A stretch of 64,000 bases of DNA from Sarcocystis neurona (lineage: Eukaryota; Apicomplexa; Conoidasida; Eucoccidiorida; Sarcocystidae): assembly GCA_000727475.1 (NCBI GenBank), contig KL647299.1:1222095-1286094 (forward strand), read 5' to 3'. The position numbers were made by a program, and so were the translations under genes. The notes beneath the pieces were generated by a model. That model was not told where the DNA came from and searched no databases. It saw only the letters and a program-made list of their open reading frames with translations. Positions 34,501 to 46,500 of this stretch are shown one piece after another (within the stretch, counting starts at the first letter, position 1; each line of letters begins with the position of its first letter).

Positions 34501-37500
34501 ACCCAGACGCAGACGCAGCAGCAACAGCAGCGACGATGTGAGGGTAATAGTAGCTGGTACTGCTGCAATGCAGTGAAGGAGAAAGGGGAGCGACAGGCAT
34601 TTCTGCTCTCGTTCTTTGTGGCCACGCGAGCCCGGCCCCTTTCGGATCAGGAAATGCAGAAAGATTCGTGATCGATTGAGTCGTTCGACTCGCGCAAGGC
34701 TGTGTCGAAGGAAAAACTGAAAACCTGAAAGACCACATCGGGAGAATCCCAGGTGTGTGTACCCCCGGTGCACGCGTCTACAGTTACACGACTACACACA
34801 CGTGACAGCACAGCAACGCTCGAGCGCGAATTCAGTGGAGAAGTCTACGCGTACGCGCTGAGAAAGGCCGAAGACGTCCTTTGCTTCCCCGGTCGCTCGT
34901 CGCGGGAAGAAGCGGACGATTACTTCCCTATACTCACTTCCAAACGTCCCTGCCAATACCAAGGAGATTCCTGGACATCTACATACGGACGTTTATCGTC
35001 AAGCAAAGCGTCCCGAGGATCTACCTCTGGCAACCTGCTGCGCGGTCGTTATGGTCCTCACTACAGGACCCGTCGTGGAAGGCGAGACGCTCTTCAGCAG
35101 TGAAGAATACAGAGAGGAGCATGCGGAGGTAGCTCTCCGTGTGCGTTCTCACACGTATGTCTGCGTGTGTATGTGTGGACAAATACATTGTCGGACCACA
35201 CACTAGCCGCTTTGTTAAACTCTTCGCATGTCCATATGCTTCTACGGAAGTGTTGTCACAAACAAACACACGGGGGCTCTAGTAGCGCAAGATGAGGGAG
35301 GCGCACAAGTGCACCGGGAGAAGCAGAAGAACAAGAAGCGGCAGAAAGAGCAGCAAAAGAAGTGCCGACGGACTCACCACTTGCGGCGTAGTGCCTGACG
35401 AAAAGTTGAGGAAGGCGATGTCGAAATCTGTTCGTTCTTTTAAGACCGACGTGAGCGTCATAGTCTTCCCCGAGCCTGTAAAAGAGTGCACGAAGCGGAA
35501 CCGATGAATCGAACCAACGTCTGTGGCACGCATGCAGAAGGTCACCGCCGCTGCTTTTCCTGTCAGTCCCCACGACTGCAGCGACGCGTCCCGGTCACTC
35601 GTCCTGCCGGTCGCCTGCCTCTGCATGCCTCCCTTTTTTATAGCTGTACCGACTTCTTATAACTGAGGCCTGTTTGCCCCCTTTCCTCCGCAAGCCTCCA
35701 CGCAAAGATGCACGTCTAGGAACTGTCGCCGCAGCACTGGGAAAAGCGACAGTCATCTGCTCCTTTTCTGTCCCAGCTATCTGCCTCCCCCTCTGTTTGT
35801 TCAGCTCTCTCCCTTCTCTCCTTCACTACAAATGCATGTATTCATATATGTGAATGTATGACTCGGAAGAGGCGCGCGCACCATACATAGACAGCAACGA
35901 CAAAGCTGACGAAAGAAGACCGTGCACGCGCAGCGTGCCCGGACGTAGTGGTGGATCAGAGCCGGTGGAGTAAACGCAGACCCGGTCGAAAAACCACAAA
36001 GGCAGAGCAGTTTGTCCTCGTTTGTTTGAAACGGGAACACACCTCGTGTCTACTCGTCTCGCCAGTGTCAAAGAAGCGGTCTCAGACAGACACACATGCA
36101 CACGTGAAAACAGCTCGTCGAGCCGCAGGGGATTCGTCTGCACTCGACACACGCGTTCCACATCTTCACCTTTTCGCGTGTACGTACACCTGAAAGACTG
36201 CCGCCGGCACAAAAACTGGCTACGCTACGGCACAAACAAGACTCGTGACATTTGGCCAGAAGTACCATGTGTGAAGGCACACACATACATGCATACGCAC
36301 GTACACACACACATACGCACACACACATCAACCACATCTGTTGCACTTGTTCAAACCCATCAGGTGGAGGTATCTATACATATATTATATATATATATCT
36401 GCACACACCCGACGACACATACATACACACACACGCATATCCGTCTGTTCACGTCCGCGTTGAGAGACATAGCAGTTTAACAGAGCAAGCGTTCCGCGTC
36501 TACATGCGCGACGGACACGGTTTTTTGTATAAAAACGAAGAAAGTCGCCTTAAGCGGAACCGGAGGCTGGAGGCGAGGTTGCACGCGGCCACGTGTGGCA
36601 TGTGAAGTTGCTGAATCGCTGACGTGACATGAGCTGTCAGGGGCCTCCAGCAGGTGTACGTACACCGCAGATGGCGCATACATCTTCTCTCTCCGGCTGT
36701 AACGAAGGCAAAACTCGTGCCTTGCACTGTCTTCTCAAAAGGCCTTCTACCTCCTCAACACAGGGACAACGTGTGGGGAAGTCAAGGCGCTCTGTATAGC
36801 GCGTGCCACAAAAGTTGTTCTGCATTCAGGAGGCTGCCCCAGTCGGGAAGCGACGTCGAAAAAGCGGCACAACTACAACCGAATGGTCGATCAGCAGGAG
36901 AGATGCATTCCCCTTTTTGCTTCTTCTTTGCCTTCTTCCGTCCCTCCGCAGAACGAATTACCACATGTGGAGCTCCGTCGATACACACACAGTCCCCCTC
37001 CAAGGAAGCGGCAGGCAAACACGAGGGCAAGCAAGCAGCACGCGCTCTTCTCTTCCCCTCCGTAGGCCACACAGCTGTCCACACATCCATACTCACATTG
37101 GCACACGTATGCGCATACACATACATATGTATATGCAGACACACACAATAATCTCTCTCTCTCTCTCTCTGTGTCTATCTATCTAATGTATATATATATA
37201 TATATATATATGTACACGGTGGTAGGGTGCGCAGCTATCACCCGTTGCGCTGTTACCTGGAGGACCACACAAGATGAAAGGTCGCTTTTCGTCGAGCCAG
37301 CCCTCGACAACGTGTTTGTGTCTCAGCGTGTCTACGGTTTGAATGACCAAGTTCGCATCCGCCACCTGCACATTTAAGAAAAAAAAGTTTCATTTCACCC
37401 GGTTCCCGCTCGAAGGAAGAGGATAAAGCATTTTTGCTGCCAGAAAAGATATACAGGAGCCGCTACCTGCCGTGTCTCTCCTGGACCTGCTACTAGCGAA

Positions 37501-40500
37501 TCCAACAAACATTTCTCGAGTTCAAATGCCAGAAAGTCGATGTACACATACATATATCCATAAAGTACATGCACACGTCTGTATGCATACACTTATGTGT
37601 GTCTATATATACTTAGACCTTTTCACACGCTTCCATTCGTCTACGTATATGCATTCCTCCCTCTGTTTTATTCCCTCTGTGTATATGCTACATATACACA
37701 GGCAGACACACACGTGTACGTAAAGGACGTTCTGATGCGCATATGTATATATATATATATATATATATGTGTGCGGATCTGCACACATGTATACATGTAT
37801 ATCCCTCTGCGTGAGACGTGAAGACTTTCGTCTGGTTCACAGTTCGAAACCGTCTTTCACTTAAAGGCTTCTCTCGCTGTCGCACTTGCAGCAGCCGTTG
37901 GCGACGTGCTTCTTGCTGAACCACCAACGGCTGCTGCCCCTCTCTGGTGGAGAGCACGGACATGCAGTACTGCAGTTCTCTCCCATTCCCCGTCCTTTAA
38001 GTGTCTCTCTTACTTCTACTTTCTTTCTGGCTCCACGACAGATCCCCCCACGCGCCTACAGACAAGCAGACGTCTGCGAATATATATATATATGTATATA
38101 TATATACTCGTGCAGAAGCTCCTCTTGACATATATATACTCCCGCACACATATATGTATACATACGTACACACACGCACGTGTACACACAAGAATAAATA
38201 TGCGTATATACGTGTTTACTTGCAGGACTGGGTCCGTTCCCGGCAGCGTAAGCCTGCATCTCTCGAATATCCTTGTGTAGAAGAACGAGCGCCATTCTGC
38301 ACGCTGTAGGTGCGGGTCGGCAATAACACGCATGAAACTTCCACTTCCTTTTATCTGAGATAAAAAAGGTCACGGTCTTCGCCTGCTTGGCATAACCCCT
38401 GTCCTGCAATGCCCCTTGTGTGAACGTGTCTCTCTCCGTCTGCGCAGCAGTGGTGACCGGGCTGCAGGTTTCTCCTGCAAGTGCAGCACCGACAAATCTT
38501 TTTTCTACGGCAGCACAGCATGCCACACACGCCTTGCAACACACTCCTTTACCTGCTGCGCTTCGATATCCCTATGCTCGACGCACTCGCTCCACAGATG
38601 CCACTCCCCGTCCTCGACGCGCGGCTCGAAGTCGAGGAGCGTGAGGTCCGAGGACACAGTGACAGCCGCGCCTGTCTCGTCTCCGTCTCGCCCTCCGCGG
38701 GCGCCGGAACCCGCAGGTGGAGTATGCGCAAGCCCGGGAGGCAGCGGAATATCGACGCAGAGCGTCTGCACCTCCCGGCTGAAGGCCACGCGGTTGGCGA
38801 GACTTAGCGATCCTCCAAAGCCCCACAAAATCGACAGCAGCAGCCACTGCACCGCAGCCAACCACAGCGACAGCAACAGCCGCACAGAACCACCTCCGTG
38901 ATGAGCGGTTTCAGCGTGGTCTCTGTCAAAGCAGCAGCAGCAGCAGCAGCATAGCAGCAAGAACGGGCCACACGTCCAGCGGCGGCGCACCCGCACGCGT
39001 GTCTGCACAGCACCGCGGCGAGAAATAAACTTGTACGAGGCACTGCGGAAGAAGCTTCCTTGACGCAGACACTCAGAGTAGCAGAAGATGTCCCTCAGTG
39101 CCAGCTCCACAGCACGAACTCAGCAAGGAGACGCGGCAGTAGGGCCAGGCCCAAAAAGAATACGACTACACGCAGTAGTGGGGCAGAAGCTGCAGCCCTG
39201 GACGAGGAAGTACAGAGTGTAGCAGCAGCACAGAGCAGCCGAACCTCCTGCCAAGAAGACACTGAGGAACCGAAACGGACGCAGGGGTGGAGATGCTCAG
39301 CGAACTGGGAGTTGACATGCGCTTCGTGAAGAGAGAAATACATGGGCGTCTGTGGCAGGGCATCCCCTGCCAGAGAGAAAACGAGGGACAGAAAGAGAGA
39401 GGCTCTTTTAAGCCGTTGCCGCAGTAGTAGCGAAAAGAGAGACAGAGAGACAAAAAAAGAATACGGAGGAGACACAGGGGTCGGGTCATTATAAGCAGAT
39501 GCCCTTGCCTTGCAAATGAAGTTCTTCGCTTCCTGGTCCCCGTACTTCTGCTCTTCCACTTCGTTGAGTTTCTCCGCCTGTCTTTCAAGCGCCTTGGCGA
39601 TGCCTTTCTGCAGCAGCGCCGTCGCACACTCGATCAGCCGCACGGGCGTAGGCATCATCACATGCTCCAAGGCGAGAGCGCGCTTGAGACACTCGCAGAC
39701 GAAACCGCCGTCTTCGAAGAAAGGGAGAAGCGTATCTACGCAGAGTTCCCGCAGCATCTGCTGTTCCACGTCGATCCCTCCGCGGAGCCCCACGGCGCGT
39801 TCGCCCGGCGCCGCACTCAGCAGCGGCCCCGCCCCGTAGAGCGATCGCGACCCGAGCTGTCGCAAGGATGCAGAGCCTCCGCCGCTGCCCGAGCGTGTCG
39901 GCGGCACTCCTGCTGCTCCCGCCGCCGCGCCGGTTTCGCCTCGGTCTTCGGAGGACACGGCCGAGTCGTCGTCGGCTGCGGCCGAGCGCGGCGGGTGGCG
40001 CACCGTTGCCGAGGAGGGGTTCGCGGAGCCGCCCGCCGCTGCGGCTGCTGCGCCGCCTGCGCGCAGGATTTTGTGTGCGTGCAGCGAGGAAGCGGCAGCA
40101 GCGTCGGCCTCCGCGGCTCCCCTCAGCTCCGCCAAGCGACTGCGGAACAGCATGTGCGGCTGCAGCACAGACTGGGAGAACCACACCATGCCGCAGCGAC
40201 TCACTGTCGCCAGGGTCGCGTGTTTGGGCGTGTCTACTTCGAACAGCAGCCGTACGTTGCTGGGGATATGCAGCCGTTCGCCGTTCGGCAGCGTCAGCAG
40301 CTTGTTGTCGTCGAGAACAGAGTTCAGGTTCTCTGCCCACTCCGGGTCCACATCTCCGTCGAAGACGATCCAGTGCCTTTTCAACACGGTTGCTGCCAGC
40401 GCAGGAACCCCGCCGCCTCCTCCTCCTCCGCTCTGCTGCTGCTCCTGGGCCTCCTGCTGCTGCTGCGCGATCGACTGCACGCGCCCACAGCCACGCAGAT

Positions 40501-43500
40501 ACACACACACACACACGTATGCACGCACGCTTCCCCGGTACACGCGCGCCACTTGGGCGGGTAAAAACAGAGGTCCCCCCTACAGACGGCAGTCAGCGGG
40601 GACGCAGATACACACAGGATTGATCCCAGACTGCTTCCAGCTATTTGAGGAAACACCGTCCCCTTTCCTGCCGTACTGCCGACACCGCACACGTTGCTAC
40701 TCGACGGGTTCGGGGAAACGCCGATTTTCACGCTTTACGTTACGCCTTCAGGCGCCCTGCCTCCGTCGTAATCCAGCTTCTTCAGCTTCTTCGCCCAGCA
40801 CTCATATATGTGTATGTACACACGCAGACAGACAGCTATAGAGTATTTGTCTTCAACGAACATCTACGCAGAGACGCACATATGCGTCCACTCGTCCATC
40901 CACACAGACAGATACACAAAGAAACTGATTCTTCCGCGGGGGCGACGAACACACCTGGAGAATTTTTCTCAAGATCGCCGTGAAGACGCCGTCTTGCCAC
41001 TCAAGAGTAGTAGAGTCGAGGCGTCCGTAGAGCTGTTCTTTGGGAACGGCCTTCGGGTCGACGACGTGAGCCACGCCTTTGATGCCGTCGAGTCGCTCCA
41101 TCGCCTCGAGAAGTACGCGCCAGGCCGAAGTTTTGCCAGTTCCGACGGGGCCGACGAGCATGAGGCCGTGCTGCAGCGTCTGCATTTGGTAGAGTTGCAG
41201 CACCTTCTCTTTCCACTCGCCTTCACAGCAGTATCGGCGCAACGCGCACAGGCGAGCCACTTCTTCCGACAGCAGCTGCTCTTCCACCGGCGTGATGTCT
41301 GCGCCCGGGAAAACTCCCGCCAGCAACGAACGCAGCAACGGGATGTCCTGCCCCACCAGCTTCGGTACTACGGTGTCGCAGACGGACCGCAGCAGCAGCT
41401 GTTCCTCCGCCTCCGAGTTCTCTGCGCTTGCGGCAGTCTCTCCTCCTCCTGCAGCAGCAACCACTCGCCCACCATGACGGCAAACGGAACTACCACGTGC
41501 GCAGCAACACAGGCTCCTTCTTGGGAGCCTCAGGCAGGGGCACCACACCTCACACACACACATACACAGAGCAACAGCAGCAGCAGCAGTACAACAACTG
41601 CCGCATGCCAGACAGTCACAACAACAGCGGCACATATGAGGTATCAGCAACAGCGCGGGAAACCGCCGCCCACCACTCACCAGAGATACAAACCAGGCAG
41701 ACACACAAGAAACGGCAGAATCAGCAGGGCCTGCTCCGCACAAGCGAGGCAGCGTCGATACCTCCAGCAGCATAACAAATGCGGTAGGAGCAGCAGTTCG
41801 TCCAACAGCAGCAGGAGGCTGGCCGCGGAGACGGCACCACAGGCAATATAAACACCGGCAGCAGAGCAGAAGCGACAGCAGCAGCGGTACACCGAGTGCG
41901 GCAGAACGCTGGAGACACCGCTGGTGCAACAGTAGCACAGGACAGTGAACTGCAGCAGCAGTAGCAGCTACACCGCCAAGGCAGCAGCAGCATTTACTGC
42001 GGACAGGGGCCGCAGCGACGAAACTCTCTCGTTTCACCAGGACACCTAACACAGCAGCAGCAGCAAGACTACCCCTGCAGCAGCAGTAGCAGCTACACCG
42101 CCAAGGCAGCAGCAGCATTTACTGCGGACAGGGGCCGCAGCGACGAGGCTCTCTCGTTTCACCAGGACACCTGACACAGCAGCAGCAGCAAGACTACCCC
42201 TGCAGCAGCAGCAGAAAGACGTCCAGAGGGGGTACTGCTGCTGCCCGTACTGAACCCGGTAGCCACATGGCGCGCGCAGGGCTGGCTGTCATCTCATCTG
42301 CACCATCTGAAGGAGCAGCAGCGTGAGTCCTGCCTCCACTAGCAGCCGCACCAGGAGAAGAGGTAAAGTCGTGAGAGTGGAGACGAGAAATTCGTTCCTC
42401 TTGCAGACGCTTGCGCTTGAGGCTGCCTGCGCTGTTCAGCGCTGACTTGAGGGACCGCAGGCCGAAGTCGTAATGCGGCTGCCGCGACAGTTGGCGGTCG
42501 CACAAGTCGAAGAGCGAGATTATTTTGCTTGCTAGCCGCTCTGCTGTCCTGAGCAAGCACAGCAGACATCCCCACCGCAGTTCACCCGCAAGAAGTGGCA
42601 GTAAACGAAGGCACACGAACAAGTCTCTTCCTCTCTCTCTTTCTCCCTGTCTCCCTCTCTCTCTTTCTCCCTGTCTCCCTCTCTCCCTTTCACCCTGTCT
42701 CCCTCTCTCTTTCTCCCTGTCTCTCTTCCTTTCTCCCTGTCTCTCTTCCTTTCTCCCTGTCTCTCCTCTTCCGCCCTGTCTCTCTCTCTTTCTCCCTGTG
42801 TCTGTCTCTCTCTTTCCCCCTGTCTCTCTCTCTCTTTCTCCCTGTCTCTCCTCTTCCGCCCTGTCCCTTTCTCGTTCACCCTGTCTCTCCTTCTTTCTCC
42901 CTGTCTCTCTCTCCCTTCCACCCTGTCTCTCTCTCTTCCACCCTGTCTCTCCTTCCTTCTCCCTGTCTCTCTCTCTTCCGCCCTGTCTCCCCCTCTCTTT
43001 CTCCCTGTCTCTCTTCCTTTCTCCCTGTCTCTCTCGCTTCCGCCCTGTCTCTCTCTCTTCCACCCTGTCTCCCTTTCACCCTGTCTCCTCCTCTTCCGCC
43101 CTGTCTCCTTCTCTCTTTCACCCTGTCTCTCTTTCTCCGTGTCTCTCTCTCTTTCTCCGTGTCTCTCTTCGACCCTGTCTCTCTTTCTTTCACCCTGTCT
43201 CTCTCTTTTCTCTCCGTGCCTATCTCTCTCTCTTCCTCTCTGTCTATACAGGCCTGTGCGTGCAGCCGTCCTAGGAGTTTCTCCTCCCCTCGGTCTGTCT
43301 CGCCTCTGAGAAACAGACGCATGGACTTGGAAATGCCCCTGGCCCTGGTACTCCCTGCATGAACCTGCAAGTCCACGCGGCACACACACGCTCTCCTCCT
43401 GCGTCTCTCTTAAAACCGCGCACGTACCGCCAAAGCGCGCAGTTTCTCTTCCTTTTCTCTCTCTACGCAGCCTTAGCTGATGTGCGTCTTCTCTTCTTTC

Positions 43501-46500
43501 CACCCGTTGCTTCCGTTGGCCTGCTGTACTGCTGAAGCACCGACACCTCTCGGAGGACGGGCCAGAGAGATAAAAACGCTCAGGTGCACACCTGCAACTG
43601 ACTGGTGCGCGGTCACAGGTGCAGCTGCAGCAAGCAACGGGCCATCTCGTGGGAGCCTGTGGCGTCTGATCCCATCCTTTCCACCGCCCCGTCCTTCGCG
43701 TTGTGTAAAACTTCAAATGTGTAGCGAGAGGAAGCAGAGAACGACACTCCTGTTCGCTAATGCAGATATCCAATACGCCAATACGCAAATACCTGTTTGC
43801 TGGCGTAGACAGGCGCATGCATAAACGCAGACACACCCCACACACACAGAGACACACACTCTTGAAGACTTCCACGTGGAGACATACGCAAAGAGAAAGA
43901 CGAAGAAGAGAGCAGGCGTCATCTAATAAGCGGGCAGCTTATGTGCTTCCCGTGGCCAGGGCAGTCCACATTCGACGTGCACGCACACACGCGCACAGTC
44001 ACCCTGCATGCCCCATTGCTGCGCAAACAACACAACCCGCAGCTGCTGCATCTCGCGGCCACCCTGCATGTGTACACGTGCAGGCCACTCTGCTCACGAA
44101 TGCATGCACCCCCAGGCCCGGGTCCCGCAAGCCCCCAGCGGGGCCCAAGCAGCTCCGTGCACGGGCACGAGCACATGCCGCATGCAGCAGCACTCTCCAG
44201 GTTCAACGGTGTGCCACGGGAGGGTGCCGCCTGCACCAGAATGGCCTTTCCCCGTCCTGCAGACTTCGCGGTGCAGCGCCGGCCGTCCTCTCCTTGTTAA
44301 TTTGTGAGTGTGTTTATACGCAGATGCATGCACGCATGGCGACAGGAGCAAGAGGCTCACCGAAAGCCCTGGGCGAAGAGCGTCACCTGGGCAATAAGTT
44401 CTTTGTCAGGGACGATCAACGCGACTTCTCTGAACAGCTGCTTTAAGTTGTCCGGCAGGTTCGACCGGCCCGCGTAGCCAGGGTTCATAGTGACGAAAAT
44501 GCCGACGTGCGGCGACAGCTTGATCACCTTGTCGAGCAGCTCGATCTGCTGCCGTCCCTCGCGCAGCCCCGTCTGCAGCGGCGTACACAGCGCAGCAAAG
44601 CACACCAGCAGCACACTTGGCACAGGACAAGGAAAAGTGAATACGTACAGCGACAGCAGCTCCCAAAAACGAGCCGGAAAACCACCGGCATGCAGCAGCA
44701 ACAACCACCACGGCGTCAGAGTCCACACCTGGCCAGTCCCCACGACAGCAGGCGACACGTCGCCGCACGACCTGGCCTGTCCCGGCAGCAGCAAAGCAAG
44801 CAAAAACGCAGAGCGAAAGCAGCCGGGAGGCTGGAATGATTCGCTACGGCAGCGGCTGCAGAAAAGGTTTGTTGCCACCGCCAGCCAAGCCTGCGCAGCA
44901 CTGCGGCGTCGACAGCGTGACCAGCCTTCGTCACCTAAGAGACTGCGCGGGAAGAAGGGGAAGGTGTAGTAGCAGCACAGCCACATCACCACCCGCAGCC
45001 GCATTTGGCCACACAGCGCATTCCACGAAGCAAAGGCCGGAAAAAGCTAAAGGCAGCAGCAGAAGCAGCACACGGCTGGAAATACAACACGTGGAAGAAG
45101 CGAGGTCTCACTTTCACACGACTGCTGCTGCTCCTGCGTCTGCTTCGGGAAGCAACCGCCAGCACACGCGCCTTCCACTCCTGCTGGTGGTGTGACTGCT
45201 GCTGTGGCGTCTCGACGCCTCGCAGCGTGGTCGCTTCTTCGACCGCGGCCACGACGCAGCGCGAAGACGGCAATGCTCTGCCGGAAGGAAGTGTGGGCTC
45301 ATCAAAAGAATAGTGAGGAGCTCGTTTCTCTCTCTTTATCTTTCTCTCTGTGTCTCATCCACCGAGTGCTCCAGTAAAAAGCTCGTTTCTCCCTCTGTCT
45401 CTTTCTCTTTGAGTCTGTTTCTCTGTATGTTCCTCACCGGGGAGTCTTCGGCAGTCATACCTGTATGGTGAGCAGCTGCTCAGAGACGGCGGAGAGAATT
45501 TTTTCGTCAAGACGGTTGAACTCATCGAAGCAGCCCCACGCCCCGACTTGGCAAAGACCGGCAAATAGGCGACCCATGGCGCCAAAGTCGAAAGTCTCGT
45601 CGCAGTTGAAAACCAGCGTGTACCTTCCCAGCGCGGTGCCAAGGGCCTTGACACTCTCCGTTTTTCCCGTGCCTGCAGGCCCAAACGGATTGCCGCCAAG
45701 CTTCAAGTGAAGCGCCTGCGTCAACGTGAGGAAGCAGCGGTCAGTAAGAGGCGTCTGCACGAGTCGCTCTCCCATGCCCAGGTATTCGAAGCCGTACGCG
45801 AGGCGGGCATCGGCCATCGCCACCCGCAGGCAATTCTGCAGCGCCGCTGCGTTCCCCTTCCCTCCTGGTGTGAAGTAGAAACGCAGGTGCTGCAGCCAAC
45901 CGAAGGCTTCTTTCCCCCGCACCCCCTCCGCTACCAAAGACCTACAGAAGCACAACAACGGCGCAGCAACCGCAGCAGACGGCGCAGCAGCAGCAGTCGC
46001 TGCAAGGGGACTTTGCGCGAGACGGACGCGCACCAGGAAGAGACGGAGAGCGCAGGACACGGACATGCAGCAGCAGCAGCAGCAAAGAGGGTGGTGGCGA
46101 CGGAGGATGTGCACCAGCAGGGGGGAGTGGCAGCAGGGCCTCGTCGCACCAGCAGCAGCAGGATGCACGGGCAGGACTGTGCAGTGGCAGAGACGCAGCA
46201 CAGACACAATGCTGGGACAGACGAGACGCGGGAGCCCCCTGGAGGAGGGAGAGGCCGGAGACAGGAATTAGTGACAGACAGGAGAACGGCCGAGACGCAG
46301 CCGCAAGACGGACAGAAACGGATGCAACAGAGACAGCTGAACGGGAAGGAAGGGCGGAAAGCAGCCACGGGAACAGCGGCAGACGGGAGGACCAGGGGAG
46401 ACAGGATAGAGAGACGGAAAAGTAGGAAATCTGCCAACGGAGACAGACACATGAGCTAATGGAAGTTCCACACGTTTCTGGCGCAGCACAGCTACTTCTT

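Noticed and set aside
39662..40841. Several plus-strand frames of 250-300 codons
   Set aside because: Antisense to dynein exon 13, whose minus-strand translation carries the AAA2 blocks. The GC-rich Ala/Gly insert keeps many frames open.
42532..43875. Long Arg/Glu/Gly-rich frames on the minus strand and Leu/Ser-rich frames on the plus strand
   Set aside because: They are translations of the CT-rich minisatellite; several frames are open at once and none has non-repeat coding sequence or splice logic.
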